A stretch of 42,163 nt of DNA, from the NCBI GenBank assembly GCA_903888625.1, contig CAISUD010000045.1, positions 1-42,163 of the forward strand, given 5' to 3'. Positions 31,984 through 40,034 of this stretch are shown here, one piece after another (positions within the stretch are counted from its first letter, which is position 1; each line of letters begins with the position of its first letter). The notes under the pieces are model-generated. The model did not search any database. It was given only the letters and a program-made list of their open reading frames with translations, and was not told the origin of the DNA. The DNA is from an uncultured bacterium (GTDB lineage: Bacteria > Patescibacteriota > Minisyncoccia > Phycocordibacterales > UBA9973). Made by a program: the position numbers and the translations under genes.

Positions 31984-33648
31984 ATGAAAAACGAAACAAA
32001 AAATTGTCAAAATTGTAAAAAAGATTTTGTTATCGAACAAGATGATTTTTCTTTTTATGAAAAGATGAAGGTACCAACACCTTTAAATTGTCCGACTTGT
32101 CGTCAACAACAACGGATGCTTTTTAGAAATTTTAAAACCTTATATAAACGACCCTCAAGTAAAACAGGGAAAATGATAATTTCTATGTATAATCCAGATG
32201 TTCCTTTCCCAGTTTGGGATATTGCTGAATGGTGGGCAGATGATTGGAGTGCAGAGGATTATGCATTAGATTTAGATTTGTCTTTACCTTTCGTTAAGCA
32301 ATTAGAAGAACTTTCCAATAAAATTCCACGTTTTTCTATTATGAATACAAAATGTGAAAATTCTGAGTATTCTAATATGGCATTCGCTTCAAAAAACTGT
32401 TATTTAATCTTTGGTTGTGTCGAAGATGAAAATTGTGATTATGGGCATGTAGTTTGGTATTCAAGAGATAGTGTAGATAATTTATATTTAAATAAATCTG
32501 AATTGTGTTATGAATGTATAGATTGCCTTAGTTGTAATAAATTATTTTATTCACAAGAGTGTGAGTCTTGTGCAGATTCTATAGGTCTTTATGATTGTCG
32601 AGATTGTATAAATTGTATTGGTTGTGTTGGTTTACGACACAAGTCTTTTTGTATTTTCAATCAACAAGTTACAAAAGAGGCTTACCAGGAATTTTTAGAA
32701 AAATATCCAATCAAAGATGAAGCAAGCAGAATTTATATTTTAAATAAAAGAGAAGTGCTAAGAAAAAAAATGCCAGCGCGTTCTGTTTTTGGTTCTCATA
32801 ATAATAATGTTTCTGGGGATCATATTTATAATGCTCATAATATACATGAATCTTTTGATGTTAAGGGTGGAGAAAATAGTAAATATGCTTATACTGCGGA
32901 TAAACCTATTGAATCTTACGATTTAACTTTTGCGGTAAAGGATGATTATTGTTATCAAGTTTTGACTTGTCTTAATAGTAATAATTTGATTTCTTCACAC
33001 CTTACACACGATTCTAGTTATGTTTATTATTCTCAATTCTGCTTTAATTTACAAAATTGTTTTGGTTGTTTAGGGTTACGAAATAAGGAATATTGTATTT
33101 TAAACAAAAAATATGCAAAAGAAGAATATGAAAAATTAGTTTCACAAATTATTGAAAATATGAAACAAAATGGTGATTGGGGAAATTTCTTTCCAATTTC
33201 GATGAGTCCATTTGCTTACAATGAATCAATTTCCAATGAATATATGCCACTTTCAAAAGATGAAGCACTACAACAAAATTTCAAATGGCGAGATAATATT
33301 CCGTATACAACAGGTCAGGAAAATTGCACTTATGATGAATTGCCAAAAAACCCTATAGAATATGAGGAGAAAACTCTTTTAGGGAAAATATTAAAATGTG
33401 AAGTATGTGATAAAAATTATCGTTTTATCGGGCGGGAAATAGTTTTTTATAAAAGAATGAATTTATCTTTGCCTTCCAAATGTTTCAATTGTCGTCATCA
33501 AGAAAGAATGAATATGCGAAATCCAAGAGTTCTTACGGAAACAAAATGTGCGTCGTGTGGTAATCTAACAGAAACAACTTATCCAAAAGAAAAACATAAT
33601 CAATATAAAATATATTGTGAAGATTGTTATAAACAAGAAATAAATTAA
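31984..33648 (+). CDS. cysteine-rich zinc-ribbon solenoid protein, second of a tandem pair
   Basis: 554 residues from ATG 31984 (MKNETKNCQNC); an earlier in-frame start overlaps the previous gene and is rejected. It has the same plan as its neighbour: N-terminal CQNC and FYEKMKVPTPLNCPTCRQQQR, a central solenoid (CYECIDCLSCNKLFYSQ, CESCADSIGLYDCRDCINC), two copies of the marker (LRHKSFCIFNQQVTKEAYQ and LRNKEYCILNKKYAKEEYEK), a C-terminal FYKRMNLSLPSKCFNCRHQER, and a final zinc-knuckle-like set (CASCG, YCEDCYKQEIN). The motifs are conserved but much intervening sequence has diverged, so the duplication is old rather than recent. Only 2 nt separate it from dnaG, so its expression is tied to primase and sigma factor. 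Confidence 0.85.
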   Translation: MKNETKNCQNCKKDFVIEQDDFSFYEKMKVPTPLNCPTCRQQQRMLFRNFKTLYKRPSSKTGKMIISMYNPDVPFPVWDIAEWWADDWSAEDYALDLDLSLPFVKQLEELSNKIPRFSIMNTKCENSEYSNMAFASKNCYLIFGCVEDENCDYGHVVWYSRDSVDNLYLNKSELCYECIDCLSCNKLFYSQECESCADSIGLYDCRDCINCIGCVGLRHKSFCIFNQQVTKEAYQEFLEKYPIKDEASRIYILNKREVLRKKMPARSVFGSHNNNVSGDHIYNAHNIHESFDVKGGENSKYAYTADKPIESYDLTFAVKDDYCYQVLTCLNSNNLISSHLTHDSSYVYYSQFCFNLQNCFGCLGLRNKEYCILNKKYAKEEYEKLVSQIIENMKQNGDWGNFFPISMSPFAYNESISNEYMPLSKDEALQQNFKWRDNIPYTTGQENCTYDELPKNPIEYEEKTLLGKILKCEVCDKNYRFIGREIVFYKRMNLSLPSKCFNCRHQERMNMRNPRVLTETKCASCGNLTETTYPKEKHNQYKIYCEDCYKQEIN

Positions 33649-33650
33649 TT

Positions 33651-35396
33651 ATGAATTCACCGGTACAAAAAATTAAAGAACGATTATCTATTGAAGAAGT
33701 AGTTTCTTCTTATTTGAAATTGGAAAAAGTTGGTTCGAGTTTAAAGGCTCGGTGTCCTTTTCACAATGAAAAAACCGCTTCATTTTTTATTTCAAATGAT
33801 AGAGGCAGTTATTATTGTTTTGGCTGTGGTGCCAAAGGTGATATTTTTTCTTTTGTGGAAGAATTTGAGGGCTTGGATTTTAAAGGCGCCTTGAAGTTGT
33901 TGGCAGAACGAGTCGGAGTCGAACTCGAAAATTATAATCCAGAAAACGAAAGTGAGAAAGAAAAATTGTATCGTGCGATGGAAGAGTCCACAAAGTTTTT
34001 TGAAAATAATTTAGTAACAAATATTGACGTACTTAAATATTTAAAAGATAGAGGCCTAGAAGATAAAACAATTAAAAATTTTAGAATTGGTTTTGCCAAG
34101 GCCGATTGGCGAGAGCTTTATAATTATTTGAAAACTAAAAACTTTACCGATCATGAAATAGAATTGGCTGGGCTAGCTAAAAAACCAGATGATAAAAGCA
34201 AGGCCATGTATGATCGTTTCCGCGGACGAATAATGTTTCCAATTTCAGATTCTAGTGGGCGAGTGATAGCTTTTTCAGGAAGAATTTTTGAAGACCCTTC
34301 GACAGGCTCAGGGCAAGTGAAAGACCAGGCCAAATATTTAAATAGTCCAGAAACACCAATTTTTAGTAAAAGTGCAGTTTTGTATGGCCTTGATAAAGCG
34401 AAAGACTCTATTCGTAAAAATAATTTTTCTATATTAGTGGAAGGGCAATTTGATTTAATACTGTCACATCAAGCTGGATTTCGAAATACGGTGGCTACTT
34501 CTGGCACGGCACTATCAGATTCAACTATTTCTAAAGAGAATGTTGTTTCCAATTTAGGTTTGATTCGTAGACTTTCTGGCAATATTGTACTTGCTTTTGA
34601 TGCAGATCGTGCAGGTTATAATGCAATTAATCGAGCAAGTAAGATTGCTTTATCCTTTGGCATGGATGTGAAAGTGGCAGAAATAGCTGAGGGGATAGAT
34701 CCAGCAGATCTGATCTCAAAGAATGGCAAAGAAGCTTGGCATGAAGCTATTAAAAATTCAAAACACATTATAGAATTTCTTTTAAATAAAACTTTGAAAG
34801 ATTTTGCCAATGATACTCGTAAAGCTGGCAGAGAAATTAAAGACAAAATATTACCCTATGTGAGTTCGCTTGAGAGCTCGATTGAAAAAGCTCATTTTAT
34901 AAAAATTATTAGCAATAAATCTGGAATTTTAGAAAATGCACTTCTGGAAGATTTGAAAAAAGTTGAAGTTTTGGAAAAAAATGAAAAAAAAGATATAGAG
35001 ATTGCCAAAGTTAATGTCGAGAAAAAATTAAGAAAAGATCCGATTGAACGTAGATTGCTTGGGATTGCCTTTTGGCAAGAAGGGAAAAAGAATCAAAAGA
35101 TAGACCCGCTGGTAATTTTTGAAAAGTTAAAAAAAGTTAAAGATTTTTATGAACAAGTAAAAGACGATTTAATCTATGAAGCCGAAGAGTTTTACTCTAA
35201 TGATGAAAATTTAGAACGAGATGTCAAAGAAATGTTATTTAATCTCGAAGAAGAATATTTAAATGAAGAATTAATAAAGTATATGTTAGAGTTAGAGAGG
35301 TATAAAGGGCAGAGCCAAGAGATAGAAATTTTGAAAAAGATAAATGAAATTAATAAGCAAAAAGAAAATATTAAAAATAGTCGTCAAAATAAATAA
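33651..35396 (+). CDS. dnaG: DNA primase
   Basis: Synthesises RNA primers at the replication fork. 581 residues: CHC2-type zinc finger (CPFHNEKTASFFISN to YYCFGCGAKGD; Cys35, His38, Cys56, Cys59), catalytic core with MFPISDSSGRVIAFSGRIF and YLNSPETPIFSKSAVLYGL, TOPRIM with ILVEGQFDLIL and AFDADRAGYNA, then a helical helicase-binding C-terminal region. A CCCTTCGACAGGCTCAGGG repeat at 34295-34313 encodes PSTGSGQ near residue 216, in the surface loop that normally carries a short Gly/Asp-Lys-turn before KYLNSPETP. It lies 9 nt upstream of rpoD; dnaG-rpoD adjacency is the classical macromolecular-synthesis arrangement, here without rpsU. Confidence 0.97.
   Translation: MNSPVQKIKERLSIEEVVSSYLKLEKVGSSLKARCPFHNEKTASFFISNDRGSYYCFGCGAKGDIFSFVEEFEGLDFKGALKLLAERVGVELENYNPENESEKEKLYRAMEESTKFFENNLVTNIDVLKYLKDRGLEDKTIKNFRIGFAKADWRELYNYLKTKNFTDHEIELAGLAKKPDDKSKAMYDRFRGRIMFPISDSSGRVIAFSGRIFEDPSTGSGQVKDQAKYLNSPETPIFSKSAVLYGLDKAKDSIRKNNFSILVEGQFDLILSHQAGFRNTVATSGTALSDSTISKENVVSNLGLIRRLSGNIVLAFDADRAGYNAINRASKIALSFGMDVKVAEIAEGIDPADLISKNGKEAWHEAIKNSKHIIEFLLNKTLKDFANDTRKAGREIKDKILPYVSSLESSIEKAHFIKIISNKSGILENALLEDLKKVEVLEKNEKKDIEIAKVNVEKKLRKDPIERRLLGIAFWQEGKKNQKIDPLVIFEKLKKVKDFYEQVKDDLIYEAEEFYSNDENLERDVKEMLFNLEEEYLNEELIKYMLELERYKGQSQEIEILKKINEINKQKENIKNSRQNK
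34295..34313. repeat. CCCTTCGACAGGCTCAGGG repeat in dnaG
   Basis: The word CCCTTCGACAGGCTCAGGG, followed by CAAG, is read as DPSTGSGQ inside primase. The same type of repeat at 22525-22544 is read in a different frame in trmD (PFGKAQG). Confidence 0.85.
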
Positions 35397-35405
35397 ACTA
35401 ATAAT

Positions 35406-36626
35406 ATGAAAAAAATAAAGAAAACAAAAAAAATAATAAAAGCCAAAAAGAAAGTAAAAAAAGTTGTTAGAAAAATAGCGACTAAGAAAACAAAAAAGGC
35501 TGTTAAAAAGATTGTAAATGTCAAAAAGTCGCCTATAAAAAAACTTTCTATTACTGAAAAAAAAGTAGAAGTTTTATCGAAACTTTCTGATGAACTGGTA
35601 GAAAAAGGGAGAAAGAGAGGCTTTATCACTTATGATGAAATTTTAAAAACTTTTCCAGATATCGAAAACAATATTTTATTTTTGGACGAACTTTATGAAA
35701 AATTTGCAGTGGCTGGAATTGATGTTTTGGAAGGAGGGAATTTGCTTAATTTAGATAATGATTTAACAGATAAAGATTTAAATAAATCTCCAATTCATGA
35801 TTCTATTCAGATGTATTTGAAGGAAATAGGCCAGTATCCACTTATTTATGCGGCCGATGAAAAAGATTTAGCTAAAAGAATCGAGCAAGGAGATGAAGAA
35901 GCAAAGAACTTGTTGGCTCGAGCCAATTTGCGTTTAGTGGTTTCTATTGCTAAAAAATATGTTGGAAGAAGTGCTGATTTAACTTTACTTGATTTAATTC
36001 AAGAAGGGAATTTGGGTTTATTTAAAGCTGTTGAAAAATTTGATTGGACGAAGGGTTATAAATTTTCTACTTATGCTACTTGGTGGATTCGTCAATCTAT
36101 CACTCGAGCATTAGCCGATCAATCGCGTACGATTCGTATTCCGGTGCATATGGTGGAGACAATTTCGAAATATAAACAAGCTTACAGAAGACTTTCTCAA
36201 GATTTGGGCCGAGAGCCGTTAGCTGAAGAAATTGCTACGGAAATGGGAGTGGAGGTAGAAAAAATTCATATTATTGAAAATATTTCTCAGGAAACAATTT
36301 CTCTTGAACAACCAGTTGGAGATGATGACGACAAATCTACTCTCGAGAATTTTATTCCCGATGATAAAATTTTGCGTCCAGATCAAGAGTCTTCTAGACG
36401 AATTTTATCAGATCAAATCAGAGAAGTGCTCGGTGAACTTAATCCAAAAGAAAGAAAAATTTTAGAAATGCGTTATGGACTGGTAGACGGCATTCAACAT
36501 ACTCTAGAGAGAGTAGGGGAAGAATTCGGAGTCACTCGAGAACGTATTCGCCAGATTGAAGCCAAAGTTCACGACAAACTCCGCCAGCACGAAAAAATCG
36601 CAAGACTAAAGAATTATTTTGATTAA
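35406..36626 (+). CDS. rpoD: RNA polymerase primary sigma factor (sigma-70 family)
   Basis: Directs RNA polymerase to promoters such as the TTGAC/TATAAT-like sites in this window. 406 residues. The first ~45 are extremely lysine-rich ([20 protein letters not shown]...), replacing the acidic region 1.1 of longer sigma factors. Then come a 1.1-like helical piece, region 1.2 ([15 protein letters not shown]), region 2 ([29 protein letters not shown]; 2.3-2.4 [25 protein letters not shown]), region 3 ([22 protein letters not shown]) and region 4 ([15 protein letters not shown] to [13 protein letters not shown]), including the helix-turn-helix that reads the -35. It is the last gene of the series, followed by a repeat and a terminator. 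Confidence 0.97.
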   Translation: MKKIKKTKKIIKAKKKVKKVVRKIATKKTKKAVKKIVNVKKSPIKKLSITEKKVEVLSKLSDELVEKGRKRGFITYDEILKTFPDIENNILFLDELYEKFAVAGIDVLEGGNLLNLDNDLTDKDLNKSPIHDSIQMYLKEIGQYPLIYAADEKDLAKRIEQGDEEAKNLLARANLRLVVSIAKKYVGRSADLTLLDLIQEGNLGLFKAVEKFDWTKGYKFSTYATWWIRQSITRALADQSRTIRIPVHMVETISKYKQAYRRLSQDLGREPLAEEIATEMGVEVEKIHIIENISQETISLEQPVGDDDDKSTLENFIPDDKILRPDQESSRRILSDQIREVLGELNPKERKILEMRYGLVDGIQHTLERVGEEFGVTRERIRQIEAKVHDKLRQHEKIARLKNYFD

Positions 36627-36635
36627 AAACCAAAA

Positions 36636-36675
36636 ACCCCCTCTCCTTAATAAGGAGAGGGGAAAGGGGTGAGGT
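36636..36675. repeat. CCCCTCTCC palindrome with GGGGTGAGGTT end
   Basis: A 25-nt palindrome (CCCCTCTCCTTA, A, TAAGGAGAGGGG at 36638-36662), followed by AAAGGGGTGAGGTT. The words match the arms and terminal repeat of the MITE-like element at 18446-18568, so this looks like a half or solo copy. Confidence 0.75.
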
Positions 36676-36698
36676 TCTCCAGGATTTAAATTAAAAAA

Positions 36699-36729
36699 AT
36701 GACTAGGTATAAAACCTAGTCGTTTTTTT
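36699..36729. terminator. bidirectional intrinsic terminator
   Basis: Stem GACTAGGT / ACCTAGTC, loop ATAAA, with A7 before and GTTTTTTT after. It closes the rpoD transcript (+) and the DsbA-like gene (-). Confidence 0.88.
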
Positions 36730-36739
36730 ATGTGTCGTT

Positions 36740-37426
36740 TTATTTCAAAGCAGCATCGATTTTTGCAGTAACATCAGCTAGAGGATAAGCACCATTGATT
36801 TCACTTACAACTTTACCATCTTTCAAGATGAAACTGTGTGGTGTGCCGTTGACTCCAATTGCAGCACCTTCAGCAGTTGAATCTTTTATCGCTTGGGTGT
36901 ATTTTCCAGAGTCTAAACAAGTGTTAAATTGATCAGTATTGAGACTTAAAGTTTTAGCAAAAGCTTTTAAATTTGTATCAGAAAAATTTCCTTGATTCTC
37001 TCCATTTTGGTGAGTGAAAAGATAATCATGATATTGCCAATATTTTCCTTGATCATTGGCACAGCTAGCGGCTTCGGCAGATTTTTCTGATTCAGGCCCT
37101 AAGAAAGCAAAATCTCTATAGACATAAGCAATTTTACCAGTTTCTACATAATTTTTCTCGATTGGTTGAATAGTCCCAGAAAAAAATCTACCACAGTAAG
37201 GGCATTGAAAATCAGCATATTCAATCATAACTACTTTTGAATTTGGATTACCTTGAATAAAATCAGTAGAAGAAACTGGTTTTATAGTAGCTGGTGCTTC
37301 TGTCCCAGGTTTTGGTGTAGGGGCAGTTGGAACTTTTGTTTTACTTAAAAAAACAGCTCCAGCAATGACTGCTCCAGCGATAATAATGGCGATAGCGATA
37401 CTTAATTGATTTTTTTTATTTTCCAT
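36740..37426 (-). CDS. membrane-anchored DsbA/thioredoxin-fold oxidoreductase
   Basis: 228 residues. N-terminal anchor (residues 8-27), then a Pro/Thr-rich linker (KVPTAPTPKPGTEAPATIKP) and a DsbA-like thioredoxin domain with active site CPYC (Cys75, Cys78) in MIEYADFQCPYCGRFF, an all-helical insertion (SEKSAEAASCANDQGKYWQYHDYLF) and the cis-proline region GVNGTPHSFIL. It should oxidise or isomerise disulfides in exported proteins (DSBA_2/BdbD type). The promoter, TGCTACAAT at 37457-37465 on the minus strand, is divergent from the DUF378 gene. A second thioredoxin-like protein is encoded at 39181-39870. Confidence 0.92.
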   Translation of the reverse strand: MENKKNQLSIAIAIIIAGAVIAGAVFLSKTKVPTAPTPKPGTEAPATIKPVSSTDFIQGNPNSKVVMIEYADFQCPYCGRFFSGTIQPIEKNYVETGKIAYVYRDFAFLGPESEKSAEAASCANDQGKYWQYHDYLFTHQNGENQGNFSDTNLKAFAKTLSLNTDQFNTCLDSGKYTQAIKDSTAEGAAIGVNGTPHSFILKDGKVVSEINGAYPLADVTAKIDAALK

Positions 37427-37456
37427 TGTGTAATTTTAATTACTATTAATATCTCT

Positions 37457-37465
37457 ATTGTAGCA
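37457..37465 (-). promoter_or_regulatory. extended -10 promoter of the DsbA-like gene
   Basis: On the minus strand TGCTACAAT, with a leader of ~24-30 nt containing the small palindrome GTAATT-AA-AATTAC. The divergent -10 at 37480-37488 is only ~20 bp away, so the two upstream elements must overlap. Confidence 0.55.
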
Positions 37466-37479
37466 CATTTTTTTAGATA

Positions 37480-37488
37480 TGCTATAAT
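37480..37488 (+). promoter_or_regulatory. extended -10 promoter of the DUF378 gene, leader with hairpin
   Basis: TGCTATAAT (consensus extended -10). The ~45-nt leader contains CTCGC-TTTG-GCGAG at 37511-37524, a small stable hairpin before an A/T-rich run and the ATG. Confidence 0.6.
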
Positions 37489-37538
37489 TTATATATTATA
37501 AGTTAAGTAACTCGCTTTGGCGAGATCAAATTAAAAAT

Positions 37539-37811
37539 ATGCATAAAGATAAAAAGTGTAGAGGTTTAAGAGTTGCTAAGTGGTTGCTAATCATTGGTGG
37601 TATCAACTGGGGATTAGTCGGGATTGGGATGATTATGGGGGCCAGTGTAGTTTCTTGGAATCTTATTCATGCGATTCTTGGTGGGGTACCAGCCCTAGAA
37701 GGTATTATTTATGTTTTGGTAGGCATCGCCGCAATCATGAAAATCTTTGGTTGCAAATGTAAAGGTTGCAAGGCTGGAGGGGTAGAAGAAAAGAAAGAAG
37801 CAAGTATGTAA
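37539..37811 (+). CDS. DUF378 family small membrane protein
   Basis: 90 residues with two membrane segments (RVAKWLLIIGGINWGLVGIGM and ALEGIIYVLVGIAAIMKIFG). The GGINWGLVG stretch after the first helix start and LEGIIYVLVGIAA are the hallmark of DUF378, a widespread family of unknown role. The C-terminus has CKCKGCK, a possible metal-binding cluster, then a charged tail. Own promoter, and a strong terminator 15 nt after the stop. Confidence 0.85.
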   Translation: MHKDKKCRGLRVAKWLLIIGGINWGLVGIGMIMGASVVSWNLIHAILGGVPALEGIIYVLVGIAAIMKIFGCKCKGCKAGGVEEKKEASM

Positions 37812-37826
37812 TTTAATACTATTTTT

Positions 37827-37869
37827 GCAAAAATTCTATCGTTTTTGGACGATGGGATTTTTGCTTTTT
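37827..37869 (+). terminator. intrinsic terminator after the DUF378 gene
   Basis: 15 consecutive pairs (G-U included), GCAAAAATTCTATCG with CGATGGGATTTTTGC, loop TTTTTGGA, then TTTTTA. It is directly upstream of the glycosyltransferase promoter. Confidence 0.85.
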
Positions 37870-37880
37870 AGGCTTAAAAA

Positions 37881-37889
37881 TGGTATCAT
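37881..37889 (+). promoter_or_regulatory. extended -10 promoter of the glycosyltransferase gene
   Basis: TGGTATCAT, -10 ending 12 bases before the ATG at 37902; leader of about five bases. Confidence 0.5.
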
Positions 37890-37901
37890 AAACAGAATTA
37901 T

Positions 37902-39179
37902 ATGAACATAATGTATGGGATAATCTACGTTTTTATCTTTTTGTCTGTGTATGTGCAAGTTTTTTTCCTAGTCACTTTTTTAGAAAAAAAGAAACAAATT
38001 TTAGTTCGGACTAAACCAATTGAACTTAAAGAATATCCAGGGGTCACAATTATTATTCCTTGTTATGGTGCAGAAAAAACAATCACCGGGACGATAATTT
38101 CTCTCCTCGATCTTGATTATCCAAAAGATAAACTTAAATTAATTATTGTTGATGATGGTAGTAAAGATAATCTTTTAGAAGTAATTGAAAAGTTTAAAGA
38201 AAACGAAAACATTAAAATTCTGCATAAAAAAAATGGTGGCAAATATACTGCTGTTAATATGGGACTCGAAGTGACCGAGACGCCATTCGTTGGTTGTCTC
38301 GATCCAGATTCTTTTGTCGATTCTCAAGCTTTAAAAAGAATTATGACTTATTTTTATGATGAGGAAACGATGGCAGTTGCTCCTTCGATGATAGTAAGCA
38401 AGCCAAAAAATATTATTCAAGGAGCCCAAAAAGCAGAATACGATATGGCAGTTTATAATAAAAAAATGTTGGCTTTTTTGGGTGGAATCCATGTTACCCC
38501 AGGACCTTTTTCAATTTTTCGCAAGAAAGTTTTTGATGATTTAGGTCCTTTTCGACATGCCCATAATACTGAAGATCAAGAAATCGCTCTTCGGATGCAT
38601 GAAAATCATTACAAAATTGAACACTGTCCGGATGCGTATGTTTATACTGTTGTTCCGAATACTGTTAAAACATTATATCGCCAGAGATTACGCTGGATTT
38701 ATGGTTTTATTCGCAATGCCTTAGATTACCGCAGGCTTTTCTTTAAAAAGAAATATGGTCATATTGCTTTTTTTACTTTGCCTTCAGGAATGATTTCTAT
38801 CCTATCAGTGATTTTTTTATTTTCAATGATTTGTTTTAATTTCATCAATTTTATTATCCATAAGATAACTTTGATCTCTGTAGTTGGTTTGCATAATGCT
38901 TTTTTTAATTCCCATTTTGATTTCTTTTTCTTTAATACAAAAACGATAGTTTTTATTTCAATAATTTTATATACTTCAGTTATTTTTTCACTCCTTATTG
39001 GACGAAGAATGTTGGAGGGCAAGTTTCGAGTGTCCTTCGATATTTTTTATTTTATGATTATTTATAGTATAATTTCGCCGTTTTGGATTCTCAAGGCAAT
39101 TTTTAATGCCACTAGATCTAAAGAGTCGAGTTGGACTCGGGAGATAGATAAAAGGGAAGGCAAAACAGTGCCACAATAA
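37902..39179 (+). CDS. processive membrane glycosyltransferase, GT2 family
   Basis: 425 residues. N-terminal membrane helix (4-27), then a GT-A catalytic domain facing the cytoplasm: VTIIIPCYGAEKT, IVDDGS (Asp84, Asp85), KNGGKYTAVNMGL, DPDS (134-137, metal binding), TEDQE (223-227, catalytic base region) and QRLRW (261-265). The last motif, Q-x-x-R-W, marks processive synthases (cellulose, hyaluronan and poly-GlcNAc types) that thread polymer through the C-terminal helices seen here after residue 280. It probably makes or exports a surface polysaccharide. A second start (ATG 37911) is possible. It is followed after 1 nt by a thioredoxin-like gene. Confidence 0.9.
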   Translation: MNIMYGIIYVFIFLSVYVQVFFLVTFLEKKKQILVRTKPIELKEYPGVTIIIPCYGAEKTITGTIISLLDLDYPKDKLKLIIVDDGSKDNLLEVIEKFKENENIKILHKKNGGKYTAVNMGLEVTETPFVGCLDPDSFVDSQALKRIMTYFYDEETMAVAPSMIVSKPKNIIQGAQKAEYDMAVYNKKMLAFLGGIHVTPGPFSIFRKKVFDDLGPFRHAHNTEDQEIALRMHENHYKIEHCPDAYVYTVVPNTVKTLYRQRLRWIYGFIRNALDYRRLFFKKKYGHIAFFTLPSGMISILSVIFLFSMICFNFINFIIHKITLISVVGLHNAFFNSHFDFFFFNTKTIVFISIILYTSVIFSLLIGRRMLEGKFRVSFDIFYFMIIYSIISPFWILKAIFNATRSKESSWTREIDKREGKTVPQ

Positions 39180-39180
39180 A

Positions 39181-39870
39181 ATGCAAAAACAATTTGATTG
39201 GAAAAGGTATGTTATAGTTTTTTTTATCACTGTATTTTTATTTTTGACAGCTTTGTATGTTAGTAATTATTTTAGTAATAAAAAATTGGATCAATTGAAA
39301 TCTATTCAAGATAATATTTCGATTGATGTACTTTCCTCAGAAACTCAATATTCTTTACTTTCAGAACTTTCCTGCAAGAATGTTTCTGATTCAGTGCTTT
39401 CTAGCGAGCTGACAGATCTAGGTAATAAATTAGAATGGAGTGATCAGAATTTAGGCAATACGACAGAAGTAGATTATTTAAAAAATTATTATTCATTACT
39501 TGAAATTAAAGATTATTTACTGGCGAAGAAAATTTCTTCAACTTGTGGAGTAAAATCTGCTTTCATTTTGTATTTTTATACCACGGCCCAAAATTGTAGT
39601 GAATGTGAAAAACAGGGGATAGCTCTTTCTTCACTTCGACAAAAATATCCAGAATTAAAGGTTTATTCTTTCGATTTTAATACTAATCTTTCCGCTGTTA
39701 AAGCAATGTTGGCTATCTATAAAATCAAAGATACCGCTCTGCCAGCTGTCGTTATCAATGATGAACTCTTAACTGGTTTTCAAGGCATAGACTCTCTAGA
39801 TACCAAAATCAATGATTCCTTTAAGCTCCAAACCTTGCAAACCCTGGTCCCAAAGACTGGGAAGAAATAG
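39181..39870 (+). CDS. membrane-anchored thioredoxin-like protein
   Basis: 229 residues. N-terminal anchor (residues 10-28), a helical extracytoplasmic segment (30-120), then a thioredoxin-like domain: FILYFYTTAQNCSECEKQG with CSEC (Cys139, Cys142) at the active-site position, ELKVYSFDFNTNL, and a cis-Pro-like DTALPAVVINDELLTGF. Two more cysteines (SCKN and TCGV) could form a structural pair. Active-site pairs of this acidic type occur in thioredoxin-like proteins of unknown specificity. It is one base from the glycosyltransferase, so cotranscribed; a role in cell-surface assembly is inference. Confidence 0.75.
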   Translation: MQKQFDWKRYVIVFFITVFLFLTALYVSNYFSNKKLDQLKSIQDNISIDVLSSETQYSLLSELSCKNVSDSVLSSELTDLGNKLEWSDQNLGNTTEVDYLKNYYSLLEIKDYLLAKKISSTCGVKSAFILYFYTTAQNCSECEKQGIALSSLRQKYPELKVYSFDFNTNLSAVKAMLAIYKIKDTALPAVVINDELLTGFQGIDSLDTKINDSFKLQTLQTLVPKTGKK

Positions 39871-39875
39871 AGTTT

Positions 39876-39924
39876 CCCCTCCTTATGGAGGAGGGGTGCC
39901 CTTTAGGGCGGGGTGGTGATTTTT
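39876..39924. repeat. palindromic repeat identical to part of the rnr insertion
   Basis: CCCCTCCT-TATGG-AGGAGGGG then GCCC-TTTA-GGGC, ending GGGGTGGTGATTTTT. Positions 39886-39924 equal 20284-20322 base for base over 39 nt. It lies between a + strand stop (39870) and the 3' end of tRNA-Thr on the minus strand. Confidence 0.9.
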
Positions 39925-39925
39925 G

Positions 39926-39998
39926 AGCCGGCACGAGGATTCGAACCCCGGACATCCACTTTACAAAAGTGGCGCTCTACCAACTGAGCTATGCCGGC
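39926..39998 (-). tRNA. tRNA-Thr (anticodon UGU)
   Basis: 73 nt on the minus strand. Acceptor stem GCCGGCA / TGCCGGC, D-arm AGCTCAGTTGGTAGAGC, anticodon arm CCACT-TTTGTAA-AGTGG with anticodon TGT, T-arm CGGGG-TTCGAAT-CCTCG, discriminator T. The 3' CCA is not encoded, so it must be added after transcription. It is downstream of rpsB-tsf on the same strand and is its own strong four-arm fold. Confidence 0.96.
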
Positions 39999-40034
39999 AA
40001 TATTATATTTTAACTTTCTAACTATAACATACTT

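Noticed and set aside
39926-39928. Encoded CCA tail of tRNA-Thr
   Set aside because: The bases after the discriminator are not CCA, so the tail must be added enzymatically.
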